Origin: Numidum massiliense
GTDB lineage: Bacteria > Bacillota > Bacilli > Thermoactinomycetales > Novibacillaceae
Length of the DNA: 64,000 nt
NCBI RefSeq assembly: GCF_001375555.1
Contig: NZ_CTDZ01000009.1
Coordinates: 861,758 to 925,757, forward strand
Direction of reading: 5' to 3'
Both the position numbers and the translations under genes were made by a program. How positions within the stretch are numbered: position 1 is the stretch's first letter; each line of letters begins with the position of its first letter. Positions 43,705 to 53,653 of the stretch are shown here, in pieces. The notes beneath the pieces are model-generated. The model made no database searches and was not told the DNA's origin. It saw only the letters and a list, made by a program, of their open reading frames with translations.

Positions 43705-44007
43705 ACGGAGTCGTCAGGGACGAGATCGGCAAGGACTTCTCCGCTGGCTAATGGCTTTTCTTCACGAGTTTTTAACCGGATTTAACCAGATATGTTTGAA
43801 AAAAAGGCCAGTCGTATCTTATTATTCCTACTTTATTTTCACCGTAGCTTTCCGTGCCAAACCATGCTATATTAGTGTAATAACATTTGCTACAGTGTCA
43901 TATACAGCAATGAACGCGATTTTGTGCAAGTGGCGCCGGATCACGTACACATTGTCACACCAAATAATGGTCAGAGGAAACAAAAATCTACATAGCCGAC
44001 GTCCGTT

Positions 44008-44046
44008 AGGAGTTTTCATTCAAAATGAAGACTCCTATACCTTTTT
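44008..44046 (+). terminator. Probable terminator of the secreted-protein gene
   Basis: AGGAGTTTTCATT and AATGAAGACTCCT pair with one mismatch, followed by ATACCTTTTTC. It lies 300 bases after the stop codon. Confidence 0.6.
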
Positions 44047-44320
44047 CTAATGTTACACCCCGAAAGTAAGCATCCAACCATATGTGCCATGTATTCGTAT
44101 GTTAGCGAGTAACTGCAAGCAAGGTAAGTAACTGTGTGCAAGTAGCTGTTTAGCTGTGTAGCTGTACAGCTGTACGTATGAAATGATACGCCGTGTTTAA
44201 AAAGTAATGTAAGTGCTGGATCGACGTGAGGAGAGGGTGTTTATTTATGTAAGATGCGTTTGCGCAAAAAAAAGGAGGGAACGGGTGATTTTCTAAACTT
44301 TTTATTGTGGATGACCTCGT

Positions 44321-44349
44321 TTGTCAGGCGTGACAATTCGGTGTAAACT
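44321..44349 (+). promoter_or_regulatory. ABC exporter promoter with palindrome over the -35
   Basis: TTGTCA (44321-44326) and TAAACT (44344-44349) are 17 bases apart. TTGTCA-GGCG-TGACAA (44321-44336) is a perfect inverted repeat covering the -35, so a repressor site is likely. Confidence 0.5.
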
Positions 44350-44409
44350 GCTTAACCGTCAATAAAAAGGGTATATAAACAGTGACAAAGAGAAAAGAAG
44401 GTTGATATC

Positions 44410-46176
44410 GTGGAAGTTTTTAGGCGTCTTAAACATTATTACATGCCACACATAAAGTGGTTCATCCTTTCAGTCGTGACGCTCGTACTCGTAACTGCCC
44501 TCGGCCTTGTCTACCCTAAATTGCTACAATTTTTAATCGACGATATCGTCATCGCCGGCAAGTATGAATGGTTGCCTTACGCGTCGCTCGCTGTGTTGCT
44601 GGCAGCGGGGTTGCGTGCACTGTTCCGCTTTTACCACCAGTATACGGGGCACTTGTTCGGCATCGATTCGGTGTACGATCTGCGCATGGGGCTGTACAAC
44701 AAACTGCAAAGTTTGTCCTTTACGTACTTTGACAACGCGAAGACAGGGGATTTAATGGCGCGTTTGACGGGCGACGTCGAGGCGTTTCGCATGTTTTTAT
44801 CGTTCGGGGTTGTGCAGTTGCTCAACATTGTGCTCATGCTTTCCTTTGGCTTAGTCATGATGGCCTCGATCAACGTCGAGCTGACCGTCGTCACCTTCAT
44901 CGTGACGATTCCGCTGCTCGCGTTCGTCAGTTTGCGCTTTGACAAGCAGGCGTTTTCCGGATTTATGCGCATCCGCCGCGCGATTGCAAAAATGACGACG
45001 CGGGCGCAAGAGAACATAACAGGTGTGCGGACGGTGAAGTCGTTTTCCCGTGAATCGCACGAAATTGAACGGTTTGCCGACACGAACGAACAATACTTAC
45101 AAACGTATTTAAAAACAGCAGACGTCTGGGCGAAGTACTTCCCGATTATGGAGACGATCGCCAACTTAAGTATCGTCCTGTTGCTCGGGTACGGCGGCTT
45201 TCTCGTCATTCAAGGGAGGATGTCCCCCGGGGATTTAGCAGCTTTCTTTACGTTGATTTGGTATATAATCGGTCCGATTTGGTCGCTCGGATTTCAACTG
45301 AACAACTTGACCCAGGCGCGGGCTGCTGGTGAGCGGTTGCTAGAAATATTTGACGCTGAGCAGCACGTGCAAGAAAAAACGGATGCTCGGGAGCTGCCGC
45401 AAATCAAAGGACATGTGACGTTCGACAATGTGACGTTTAACTACGACGGCACCGAGCTGCCAGCGCTAACCGACATTAACATCGACGCGAAGCCGAATTC
45501 AGTTATCGCGCTCCTCGGCGCCACCGGTTCGGGGAAAACGAGTGTCGTGCAGCTGTTAATGCGAAGTTACGACGTCTCGGAAGGGAAAGTGACGATCGAC
45601 GGCTACGACGTGCGCGATGTGACGCTAAAAAGTTTGCGCGAGCAAATCGGCATCGTGTTTCAGGAGACGTTTCTGTTTTCTGCGCGCATTCGCGATAACA
45701 TCGCCTACGGCAATCCTGCGGCGACGGAAGAGCAAATTGTACGCGCGGCGAAAATTGCTCAGGCTCACGACTTTATTACCGAAATGCCAGACGGTTACGA
45801 AACGGTCGTCGGCGAACGGGGGATGGGCTTGTCCGGGGGGCAAAAGCAGCGCATTGCGATTGCTCGTTCGATTTTGACCGATCCGCGCATTCTCATTCTC
45901 GACGACGCGACGAGTGCCGTCGATATGGAGACAGAGATGGCGATTCAATCGTCGCTCCGCTCGGTGATGAAAGGGCGGACGACGTTCGTCATCGCCCACC
46001 GCATTTCGACGTTGAAAAGTGCGGATGAAATTATTGTGCTCGATGCGGGGCGCATCGTGCAGCGAGGGACGCACGACGAGTTGGTGAAACAGCCGGGTGC
46101 TTACCGCCGCGTGTTCGACGTACAATTTAAAGATCAGCTAGATGTTATGCGGGAGATGGAGAGGATGCAAGCATGA
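44410..46176 (+). CDS. ABC exporter half-transporter with degenerate catalytic site
   Basis: A 588-residue TM6-NBD half-exporter. The membrane domain covers about residues 15-320 and the ATPase the rest: Walker A GATGSGKTSVVQ, Q-loop VFQETFLFSA, signature LSGGQKQRIAIARSIL, Walker B ILILDDATSAVD, switch His IAHRIST. The residue after Walker B is Asp instead of the usual catalytic Glu, so this half probably forms the weak ATP site of a heterodimer. GTG 44410 starts after GAAGG. It overlaps the next gene by four bases. Substrates, drugs or lipids, cannot be told. Confidence 0.9.
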   Translation: MEVFRRLKHYYMPHIKWFILSVVTLVLVTALGLVYPKLLQFLIDDIVIAGKYEWLPYASLAVLLAAGLRALFRFYHQYTGHLFGIDSVYDLRMGLYNKLQSLSFTYFDNAKTGDLMARLTGDVEAFRMFLSFGVVQLLNIVLMLSFGLVMMASINVELTVVTFIVTIPLLAFVSLRFDKQAFSGFMRIRRAIAKMTTRAQENITGVRTVKSFSRESHEIERFADTNEQYLQTYLKTADVWAKYFPIMETIANLSIVLLLGYGGFLVIQGRMSPGDLAAFFTLIWYIIGPIWSLGFQLNNLTQARAAGERLLEIFDAEQHVQEKTDARELPQIKGHVTFDNVTFNYDGTELPALTDINIDAKPNSVIALLGATGSGKTSVVQLLMRSYDVSEGKVTIDGYDVRDVTLKSLREQIGIVFQETFLFSARIRDNIAYGNPAATEEQIVRAAKIAQAHDFITEMPDGYETVVGERGMGLSGGQKQRIAIARSILTDPRILILDDATSAVDMETEMAIQSSLRSVMKGRTTFVIAHRISTLKSADEIIVLDAGRIVQRGTHDELVKQPGAYRRVFDVQFKDQLDVMREMERMQA

Positions 46177-48026
46177 GTGAAAGTGCCAACAGGTCGCGTA
46201 CGAACAGGGCTCAAGCCAACAGCGTGAGTTCCGAACGGTTTGTGTACGAAGATGACCGCAAAATGGAGAAACCGTTCGACTGGCAACAGTTCTTGCGGCT
46301 ACTGAAATATTTAGCGCCATACAAGTCGAAGATGTGGATCGTCGCCGTAACAATGCTCATCGTCACGGCGAGCAAGCTAGCTGTTCCTTACTTGATCAGC
46401 GTGGCAATTGACGATGCGATCGTCGGCGCGGGCGGAAATGTGAGATTACTTTTGACGATCGTCGGCGTTATTCTCGCACTCTACTTAGCGGGGTGGGTCG
46501 CTAACTCCTTGCGCATTAAGTGGACGAATTGGATTGGGCAGAAAGTTATTTACGATTTGCGCATGGCGCTGTTTAAAAACATTCAGCGGCTGTCGTTCCG
46601 CTTTTTCGATCAGCGTCCGGCGGGATCGATTCTCGTCCGCATTACGAACGACATTAACTCGCTGCAAGACTTGTTTACGAACGGGATTATTAACTTGCTC
46701 ACCGATCTGTTACTGCTGATCGGGATTACGGGTGTCTTGCTCAGCTTAAACGTCAAGCTAGCGTTGGCGCTGTTAGTGACGGTGCCGATGATGTTTTTCC
46801 TATCGACGAAGTTGCGCTTAAAAATTCGTCGTGGCTGGCAACAAGTGCGCGTCCAACAGTCGCGCATTAACTCCCACTTGAACGAGAGCATCCAAGGGAT
46901 GCGTGTGACGCAGGCGTTTACGCAAGAGGGGCACAATACGAATTTTTTCGCGGGGATGAACGAGGAAAACAGCCGCGTGTGGCGCAATGCCGTGCGGCGC
47001 AATGACAAGTTTGGGCCGCTCGTCGACCTGACGTCCGCGATCGGCACGTGTATATTGTTTTGGTACGGCGCGTATTTGTTGCAGACGGAGCCGGAGTCGA
47101 TGTCAATCGGGATTTTGCTCGCCTTTTCCTTTTATCTAGGGAACTTCTGGGAGCCGATCTCCCGTTTGGGGCAAATATATAGCCAACTGCTCGTGACGAT
47201 GGCTTCCTCGGAGCGCATTTTTGAATTTCTCGATGAACAGCCGCTCGTCGCTGAACGGGAACAGGCGCGGGCATTGCCGCCGATCAAGGGAGATGTTGAA
47301 TTTAAGAGCGTCGAATTTGCTTACGAAGAAGGGCGTCCTGCCTTGAACGGCATCGGACTGTCGGCCGCAGCAGGGGAGACGATCGCCCTCGTCGGTCACA
47401 CAGGTTCCGGGAAAAGTACGATCATTAATTTGCTCTGCCGCTTTTACGATCCGAACAAAGGAAGTATTACGATCGACGGCATCGATTTGCGCGACGTGAC
47501 GCTCGACAGTTTGCGCTCCCAGATCGGCATCGTACTGCAGGACACGTTTATTTTCTCTGGCACGATTCGCGAGAACATTCGCTTCGGGCAGTTGGACGCG
47601 ACAGACGAAGAGGTCGAGGCGGCGGCTAAAGCGGTGCAAGCGCACGAGTTTATTAGCCGCTTGCCCGACGGGTATGAGACGGAAGTGGAGGAGCGCGGCA
47701 GTGTGTTGTCCGTCGGCGAACGGCAGCTCATTTCGTTCGCGCGGGCGATTTTGGCCGATCCACGCATTTTGATTCTCGACGAAGCGACGGCCTCGATCGA
47801 TACGGAGACGGAAGTGCGCATTCAAGAGGCGTTACAGACGTTGCTGCAAGGCCGTACGTCATTCATTATCGCCCACCGCCTCTCGACGATCCGCCACGCC
47901 GACAAAATTATCGTGTTAGACCACGGGAACATCGTCGAATGTGGCACACACGAAAGCTTAATGGAACGGCGCGGCGTGTATTACGGACTAATGAAAGCCC
48001 AGTTTACGTTTTTTGAAGCAAGTTAA
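46173..48026 (+). CDS. ABC exporter half-transporter, partner
   Basis: A 617-residue half-exporter with an N-terminal soluble extension of about 40 residues, then TM1-6 and an ATPase: Walker A GHTGSGKSTIIN, signature LSVGERQLISFARAIL, Walker B ILILDEATASID, switch His IAHRLST. Here the Walker B Glu is intact while the signature reads LSVGE, the complement of the neighbouring half. That matches heterodimeric exporters of the BmrC/BmrD type. ATGA overlap indicates one transcript and coupled synthesis. Confidence 0.9.
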   Translation: MSESANRSRTNRAQANSVSSERFVYEDDRKMEKPFDWQQFLRLLKYLAPYKSKMWIVAVTMLIVTASKLAVPYLISVAIDDAIVGAGGNVRLLLTIVGVILALYLAGWVANSLRIKWTNWIGQKVIYDLRMALFKNIQRLSFRFFDQRPAGSILVRITNDINSLQDLFTNGIINLLTDLLLLIGITGVLLSLNVKLALALLVTVPMMFFLSTKLRLKIRRGWQQVRVQQSRINSHLNESIQGMRVTQAFTQEGHNTNFFAGMNEENSRVWRNAVRRNDKFGPLVDLTSAIGTCILFWYGAYLLQTEPESMSIGILLAFSFYLGNFWEPISRLGQIYSQLLVTMASSERIFEFLDEQPLVAEREQARALPPIKGDVEFKSVEFAYEEGRPALNGIGLSAAAGETIALVGHTGSGKSTIINLLCRFYDPNKGSITIDGIDLRDVTLDSLRSQIGIVLQDTFIFSGTIRENIRFGQLDATDEEVEAAAKAVQAHEFISRLPDGYETEVEERGSVLSVGERQLISFARAILADPRILILDEATASIDTETEVRIQEALQTLLQGRTSFIIAHRLSTIRHADKIIVLDHGNIVECGTHESLMERRGVYYGLMKAQFTFFEAS

Positions 48027-48060
48027 AAAAAGAATCGATTTCTGTCTATAAAAACGGAAA

Positions 48061-48096
48061 GGCTCACCCCGAGTTGATGAGGGGTGAACCCTTTTT
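48061..48096 (+). terminator. Terminator of the ABC exporter operon
   Basis: GGCTCACCCC pairs with GGGGTGAACC with one mismatch, followed by CTTTTTC. Confidence 0.8.
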
Positions 48097-48176
48097 CATA
48101 CCGTACATTTGTACCGTATAGGTGATCGTTGAATGGTGTCATACGGCGCGGTTATTGCAGTTATAGATAACCTTGT

Positions 48177-51065
48177 TTAGTCTTGCCCTTTTTCAGACGG
48201 TTTCTTGTCCGACTTTTGCGGTTCGGTAGGGGGCTTGTTTTGCTGCTCCCATTTTTCCAGTAGCTCCTCCAACTGCTTAAGTGCGCGTCCCGCTTCTTCG
48301 TAGTTGCCGTCTTTGTTCGCTTGGCGGTAGCGGTTGAACGTCGATTGAATGTCTTTGACGAGTTCATCCGGTGTTTGCGGCAGGGCACGAGGGTCGTCCT
48401 TTTGTTGGCTATCCTTGCCCTTCGCTTTGTCCGACTCCTTCGAATCCTCCTCGTCTGAGTTGTCCCCGTCTTTGTCTGCTTTTCCGCTGTCGCCAGTCGC
48501 TTCGTCGAGTTCGGAGGGATCGACGCCAGCGTCGACGTAGCTGACGAGTTTCTCGATCGCCTCGCCGAGTGTCGGCTCCATGACGATATAATCCTGGTAG
48601 GCGACGATCACTTGTTTCACTTCTGGCAGCGACGTTTCGTTGCTCGATTCGATGTAGAGCGGTTCGACATACAGTAGCGTGTCTTCGATCGGGATGACGA
48701 GCAAATTGCCGCGAATGACGCGCGAGCCGCCTTGTGACCATAAGTTTAACTGTTGCGAGATGGTGGCGTCTTGGTTGATGCGGTTTTCGATTTGCTGCGG
48801 GCCGTAAATATTCCGCTGCTTCGTGTACTCGTACACGACCATGTCGCCGTAGCGGTCGCCGTCGTTACGCACTGCCATCCAGGCGATCATGTTTTGCTTC
48901 GTATTCGGAGTGAACGGAATTAACATGATGAATTCTTCTCGCTCCGAATCGTCTAACTTCATCGTCACGTAGTACGGTTCCATTTCGATATCTTTGTCCC
49001 CGTATTTTTCCGTCGGAAATTGCCACATGTCCTCCCGGTTGTAGAACAGCTCCAAGTTCGTCATATGGTAGACGCGGTACACGTCGGCTTCGATTTTAAA
49101 CAAATCGAACGGGTAGCGGAAGTGGCTGCGGATGTCCTCCGGGATGTCTGTCGTAAACAAACGCGGGAACATGTTTTGATACGTCTTGGCGATCGGTTCG
49201 TCCGGATCGACTAAGTAAAACGTCACTTCCCCCGTATAGGCGTCAACGGCGATTTTGATCGGATTTTTAATGTAGTTGTACGGCTTTTCCATCGAGTCGG
49301 CGTACGGGTAACGGTTCGTTTTCGTATAGGCATCTAGGAGCCAAACGATACTACCGTCATCGCGCACGACCGGGTACGGGTCTTCACCGAGGTCTAAAAA
49401 CGGCGCAATGCGCTTCACGCGGTCGACGATGTTACGCGTTTGCAGTAACTTGCTCTCTTTCGTAATTTGTTCCGAGACGAGATAGCGGAAGTTGCCTTCG
49501 TTCCACGCGAACAACACGCGGTTCAACATCGTCATCGGAATGCCGGAGTTCATTTCGTAGCGGTGCGATTTGTTTTCGTTCGACGAAGGGTAGTCAAATT
49601 CATCGACGGCAGTGTTGACGACAACGGTCCGGTAGTCGTTCTCTCCGAAGTAAATTTGCGGACGCTTAATGTCGAGCGGACCTTGCGGCGGCAAGTCTTT
49701 GACGACGTACTTCGGTTGTCCTTCCTTCGTTACTTCGTTCACATTGCTCATGGAGATGCCGTAACCGTGCGTGTAACGCAAGTTTTTGTTCACCCACGTC
49801 TGCGCTTGATCAGGTAGCTTGTTTTGCCTGAGCTCGCGTGCGGAAATGAACACTTGTCGGTACTCCCCGTCGATGACGTAACGGTCGACGTCGACGTCGA
49901 GAAAATCGTAGTACGGACGAAACGTCTGTAACTGGTTGTACACATTTTCCAGCGGCCGACTGTCGTTAATTCGAATGTTCTTTACCGTTAAGTCATTGCG
50001 CGCGAGCATTTTTTTCGACAGCGAATCATTAACTTCTTTACTCGTCACTTTCACTTCGTCTAAGCCGTAAGCTTTGCGCGTGTAGTCGAGGTTGTGCTGC
50101 AAATACGGTTTTTCCTTCGCGTATTCGTTTGGCGAGACGATAAAGCTTTGCACGGCCCACGAAGCGACTCCGCCGAGTAACGAGGTGCCGATAAACAGGG
50201 CGGCACCGATGACGGCAAAGCGGACGCGTCGTTTGACGATTGCTACGATGATGAGTGCAGCGGTGACGATCGCGAGTGCCGCCATGATGTAGTTGAGTGG
50301 GATATTGATCAAGTTGTCGGTGTAACTAATGCCGTACACGACAGAGTCTTTCAAGCCGCTGACGCTTTTCGTCAATGCCTTGTCATACGGGGCGAGCGCA
50401 AATTGGCAGGCGATGAGCAGGCCGAGCAAGCCAATGCTGACGAGGAAGTGGCGCTGCGCGCGGTTAGAGTGCAAGATGAGACCGCGCAACGAGTAAAAGA
50501 CGAGTTTGACGACGATTGACCCGCCGACGATAAACAAGAAGACCGAGAGGGCGAACTTCCACATCGGCAGCGTATACACGAAGAAGGATACGTCGCGTCC
50601 GAAATAAGGGTCGGTCACGTTAAACGACGCCTGGTTTAAAAAAGTGAGAAACGGTTCCCATCCGAGTCCTTGCACGACGAAGCTACCCAACAATCCTACC
50701 AACAAAGAGAGGGCGATGTTGAGGCGGAAGAACCGTTTCCGATCGGTGATGAGTGAAATAAATGTTTCATTCGGGAATTCACGCATGTACGTGGCGCGAA
50801 TGTTGACGAATAAACTATACGTACATGCGGAAAAAAGGACAAATCCGATCCCCCATAAACTGATTTTTGCCGTGTAAATGGTCGTAAAGACGGAGCCGTA
50901 GCCCAGGTTATCCATCCAGACGTAGTCGGCGAGCAATTTCACGCCGAACGTCGCAAACAAGATGACGGCGACGATCGCGCTGAGCCAGATCCCCAGCTTG
51001 ATTAATGCACGAGGTGGTCGAAAGCGGATTGGCCGCTCGTTGCGAATGACTTTAAAATTCAACAC
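48177..51065 (-). CDS. UPF0182 family membrane protein
   Basis: About 962 residues, COG1615/UPF0182, function unknown. Seven membrane segments lie in residues 10-310 (LIKLGIWLSAIVAVILFATF is the first). A large extracytoplasmic domain follows, with family marks TWVNKNLRYTHGYG, NNKIYFGEN-like GENDYRTVVVNT, and SQQLNLWSQGGSRVIRGNLL. The last 110 residues are a charged tail (GKADKDGDNSDEEDS and Lys/Glu/Gln-rich runs). GTG 51065 or TTG 51062 lie just after GAGAGGAG; ATG 51083 would put the ribosome site inside the gene. Confidence 0.9.
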   Translation of the reverse strand: MLNFKVIRNERPIRFRPPRALIKLGIWLSAIVAVILFATFGVKLLADYVWMDNLGYGSVFTTIYTAKISLWGIGFVLFSACTYSLFVNIRATYMREFPNETFISLITDRKRFFRLNIALSLLVGLLGSFVVQGLGWEPFLTFLNQASFNVTDPYFGRDVSFFVYTLPMWKFALSVFLFIVGGSIVVKLVFYSLRGLILHSNRAQRHFLVSIGLLGLLIACQFALAPYDKALTKSVSGLKDSVVYGISYTDNLINIPLNYIMAALAIVTAALIIVAIVKRRVRFAVIGAALFIGTSLLGGVASWAVQSFIVSPNEYAKEKPYLQHNLDYTRKAYGLDEVKVTSKEVNDSLSKKMLARNDLTVKNIRINDSRPLENVYNQLQTFRPYYDFLDVDVDRYVIDGEYRQVFISARELRQNKLPDQAQTWVNKNLRYTHGYGISMSNVNEVTKEGQPKYVVKDLPPQGPLDIKRPQIYFGENDYRTVVVNTAVDEFDYPSSNENKSHRYEMNSGIPMTMLNRVLFAWNEGNFRYLVSEQITKESKLLQTRNIVDRVKRIAPFLDLGEDPYPVVRDDGSIVWLLDAYTKTNRYPYADSMEKPYNYIKNPIKIAVDAYTGEVTFYLVDPDEPIAKTYQNMFPRLFTTDIPEDIRSHFRYPFDLFKIEADVYRVYHMTNLELFYNREDMWQFPTEKYGDKDIEMEPYYVTMKLDDSEREEFIMLIPFTPNTKQNMIAWMAVRNDGDRYGDMVVYEYTKQRNIYGPQQIENRINQDATISQQLNLWSQGGSRVIRGNLLVIPIEDTLLYVEPLYIESSNETSLPEVKQVIVAYQDYIVMEPTLGEAIEKLVSYVDAGVDPSELDEATGDSGKADKDGDNSDEEDSKESDKAKGKDSQQKDDPRALPQTPDELVKDIQSTFNRYRQANKDGNYEEAGRALKQLEELLEKWEQQNKPPTEPQKSDKKPSEKGQD

Positions 51066-51255
51066 AATTCTCCTCTCCGTCATTTAAACGGTATATATAT
51101 AATCTCTTCATACGTGCACTTAAGTGATCCGTTTCACCTCGTGTCCACGTTCACAAAGGTGAAACAAAGGCGGAGCCACTTTGATTATAGCGAAACGCAT
51201 CCGGCGTGCCAAGGGATGGCGGCGCTTGGCATGCGGGAAAATGTTTTTTACTGGC
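51066..51255. other. Intergenic region upstream of UPF0182
   Basis: No gene is seen. On the minus strand it must carry the UPF0182 promoter, but no clear -10/-35 pair was found. Confidence 0.3.
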
Positions 51256-51293
51256 ATAAAAAGAATTGGCCTAGCCACTGACGACTAAGCCAA
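51256..51293 (-). terminator. Terminator of the MFS gene
   Basis: TTGGCCTAG (51266-51274) pairs imperfectly with CTAAGCCAA (51285-51293). On the minus strand TTCTTTTTAT follows. Confidence 0.6.
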
Positions 51294-51363
51294 CAAAATA
51301 ATCTGGCACAGAAGGTTATGCACACCGTTCTGAAGGACATGCCCCGTAATGAGTGCAAGCGAA

Positions 51364-52545
51364 TCAATGGGTCACTTCGCGGTGCCGATACGCGCGTAAA
51401 CCGAGAAAGGAGACGACGACGTAAACAGAGAGGGCAATGCCGCCACCGACAAATACCGTCTCAATCGACCACAAATCGACCAAGCGACCACCCAACAGCG
51501 GCCCGACGATGATCGCGACACCTTCTGACAGGTTGAATAGCGAATAGACCGCACCGTAGGAGCCGATACCGGTGCGGTCGACAATTTTGCCGAGCGTCGA
51601 CAGCGTCGGAGCGAGTGCAAAACCGAGGCTCGTGCCGACGAGGGCGATGGCGGCGACTTCTTGCCACACGGTGCGGGCAAGGGTGAGTAGCGGCAAACCG
51701 ACGACGAGCACACTTAAGCCGATCAGCATGAGCGCATAAGGGTTGTAACGGTCAGCTAATGCGCCCGCTACCGGAGAGATTGCGGCATAGCCTACGGTGG
51801 CGGCGCCGAACATCATCCCGATGAGGGCGGCGGAAGAAGTAAATCGTTGCTCTAAAAACATCGGCAAGATCGGTTCCAACGCACACAAGATGATTTGTCC
51901 GGCAACGATGACACTTGCGACGAAAAGGATTGCCGGATTGCGCAGCAGCGACAAGGCTCCGCCTTCTTTGTTATCGTTTTTCTTTATCGGAGCCGTCGGG
52001 AGAAATAACAGGACGACGATTAAAATGACAACCGAGAGAATCGCGCTAAAGATGAATGGCGCGAGGAATCCGCCGATTTCCATTAGCCAGCCGCCTACAG
52101 GTGCCCCGAGCAACGTACCAGTCGAAATGCCGGTGAGCGCCGTGCCCATCGCTGCCCCGCGCATGTGTGTTGGAAATAAGTCGGCGAGTAGGGCGAGGGA
52201 GGCGACCCAAGCGGACGCTCCCGCGACTCCTTGCACGAACCGGGCGGCGATTAGCCAATACATGTCGAAGGCGAAAGCAAACATCACGGTGGATAAAGCC
52301 ATGCCGATCAAACCGAACACAATCGGTTTTTTTCGGCCGATGCGATCCGTCAGTGAACCGAGAAACGGTGTTGTCACCATTAGCCCAACTGCATAACTGC
52401 TGAACAGCACCCCGATCATCGTCGGCGACAGCTTAAAGTTTTCTTCTAAAAACGGAACTAACGGAATGAGCAAGCTATACAGCATCATATCGAGAAACAA
52501 AATAGAAACAACTAAGATCAAACCGATTTTTTGCTTTTTGTTCAT
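51364..52545 (-). CDS. MFS transporter, drug efflux type
   Basis: A 393-residue, 12-segment major facilitator. Marks are LYSLLIPLVPFLEE in TM1, the loop motif GSLTDRIGRKKPIV between TM2 and TM3, and AAMGTALTGISTGTLLGAPVGG in TM5 (antiporter motif C). It resembles drug:H+ antiporters. It lies 140 bases downstream of a TetR gene on the same strand, so probably is that regulator's target and forms a two-gene operon. A GAGGTGA site lies rather far from ATG 52545. Confidence 0.87.
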   Translation of the reverse strand: MNKKQKIGLILVVSILFLDMMLYSLLIPLVPFLEENFKLSPTMIGVLFSSYAVGLMVTTPFLGSLTDRIGRKKPIVFGLIGMALSTVMFAFAFDMYWLIAARFVQGVAGASAWVASLALLADLFPTHMRGAAMGTALTGISTGTLLGAPVGGWLMEIGGFLAPFIFSAILSVVILIVVLLFLPTAPIKKNDNKEGGALSLLRNPAILFVASVIVAGQIILCALEPILPMFLEQRFTSSAALIGMMFGAATVGYAAISPVAGALADRYNPYALMLIGLSVLVVGLPLLTLARTVWQEVAAIALVGTSLGFALAPTLSTLGKIVDRTGIGSYGAVYSLFNLSEGVAIIVGPLLGGRLVDLWSIETVFVGGGIALSVYVVVSFLGLRAYRHREVTH

Positions 52546-52689
52546 TTTTAATTGACTAATCTTTGGTCACCTCAATATTATTGTAAAGAAGAACGCCTTT
52601 CCGTTTGTCGCGTGAGTTCGGGAAGTATGCCAGCAGATCCGAAATGAAGAAAACTATTTTCGTTTCATTAGTTTCAGCAAAAAAAAGAG

Positions 52690-53253
52690 CTAGCGTTTCT
52701 GTTCCGGGATCAATCCATACATTAAAATGTCGACGATGGACGTGAGCGCTTCGTCGACCGTGATATGGTTTTCGGCGAAAAAGCGCTGGTCGAGAATCGT
52801 ATTCGTCGCGTCGATCGCCAGTTTGATCACTAACGGTACGTTGACGTCGACAATCTCGCCCTCCCGGATGCCTTGCTCGATCAACAGTTGCAGCTGATCC
52901 CACTCGGCTCTTAGGGCGGTGTCGACTTTATGCCACTGCTCGGGATAGTAACGCTTCATCTGTTCGAGGTTGCGCAAATCGTAAAACTCGAAGTGAGACG
53001 GCAGCACCATCATGACTGCTTTTATTTTTTCTACTAGCGACAAACGGTCGTCTTGCATAATGTGCATCGTCTTTTGATCCATGTGTTCGAGGGAGCGTTC
53101 GATGATTGTGTCCAAAATGCTTACTTTAGACGAAAAATGCTCGTAAAGCGTCCGTTTGCTGATGCCGATTTTTTTACTTAAATCGTCCATCGTAAATTTC
53201 ATGCCGTGCAAGCGTACTTCGTCGATAAACGCGTCCATAATCCGCTCTTTCAC
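52690..53253 (-). CDS. TetR/AcrR family regulator
   Basis: A 187-residue repressor. Residues 5-50 are the helix-turn-helix domain (FTMDDLSKKIGISKRTLYEHF). The rest is a ligand-binding domain of unassigned type (FYDLRNLEQMKRYYPEQW). GTG 53253 follows GAGGAGG. Being upstream of the MFS gene, it likely senses that pump's substrate and represses the operon. Confidence 0.9.
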   Translation of the reverse strand: MKERIMDAFIDEVRLHGMKFTMDDLSKKIGISKRTLYEHFSSKVSILDTIIERSLEHMDQKTMHIMQDDRLSLVEKIKAVMMVLPSHFEFYDLRNLEQMKRYYPEQWHKVDTALRAEWDQLQLLIEQGIREGEIVDVNVPLVIKLAIDATNTILDQRFFAENHITVDEALTSIVDILMYGLIPEQKR

Positions 53254-53653
53254 ATCAATCCTCCTCGTACGTAAGCCGTATTGCGGGTAGTTTTTACGGT
53301 AAGGTACTTCACAAACGGTGTGATCCCACCTGTCACAACAAGCATATAGGCGGATGGAAACTAATAAAACTGTAATAGTTTACATTATAACATGTGCGTT
53401 CGGGGTTAAGCAACAGTGACCATTTGTGTCTGTATTTGTCATCGTTTATGAAGCGGAGGCGTGTCATTGCGAGCGGATTTCCAAGAGAAAAAGCAAAGGT
53501 CTTCAACCTAAGCGTAAAGGTTAACTGCCCAAGCGATTAGAGGGGGCGTTCTTTATCCACAAGTGGATAAAGGGAAATGCAATCGTTTATAGTTATTATA
53601 AGGGACGACCGCTGTGATAACGATGGTACGGAAGGGAAGACGAGGGTAAACAT
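53254..53653. other. Intergenic region with probable TetR operator and promoter
   Basis: On the minus strand TATAAT lies near 53390. AAACTAAT (53358-53365) and AATAGTTT (53374-53381) are near-perfect inverted repeats just downstream of it, where a TetR-type repressor would block transcription. The rest, towards DUF488, shows an inverted CCAC-AAGTGG-like element but no gene. Confidence 0.45.

Larger units (their letters stand above)
43705..44409. other. 700-bp intergenic region with repeats and a terminator
   Basis: No convincing gene; a 128-codon frame across it lacks a ribosome site and family features. The first part is AT-rich. 44100-44180 holds repeated AGCTGT units, including AGCTGTACAGCT. 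The last 90 bases hold the exporter promoter. Confidence 0.5.

Noticed and set aside
43664-44050. 128-codon frame after the secreted-protein gene
   Set aside because: It overlaps the end of the upstream gene, has no ribosome site, no family features and runs through a terminator hairpin.
44080-44180. CRISPR-like AGCTGT repeats
   Set aside because: The units are short, irregular and without spacers of constant length.
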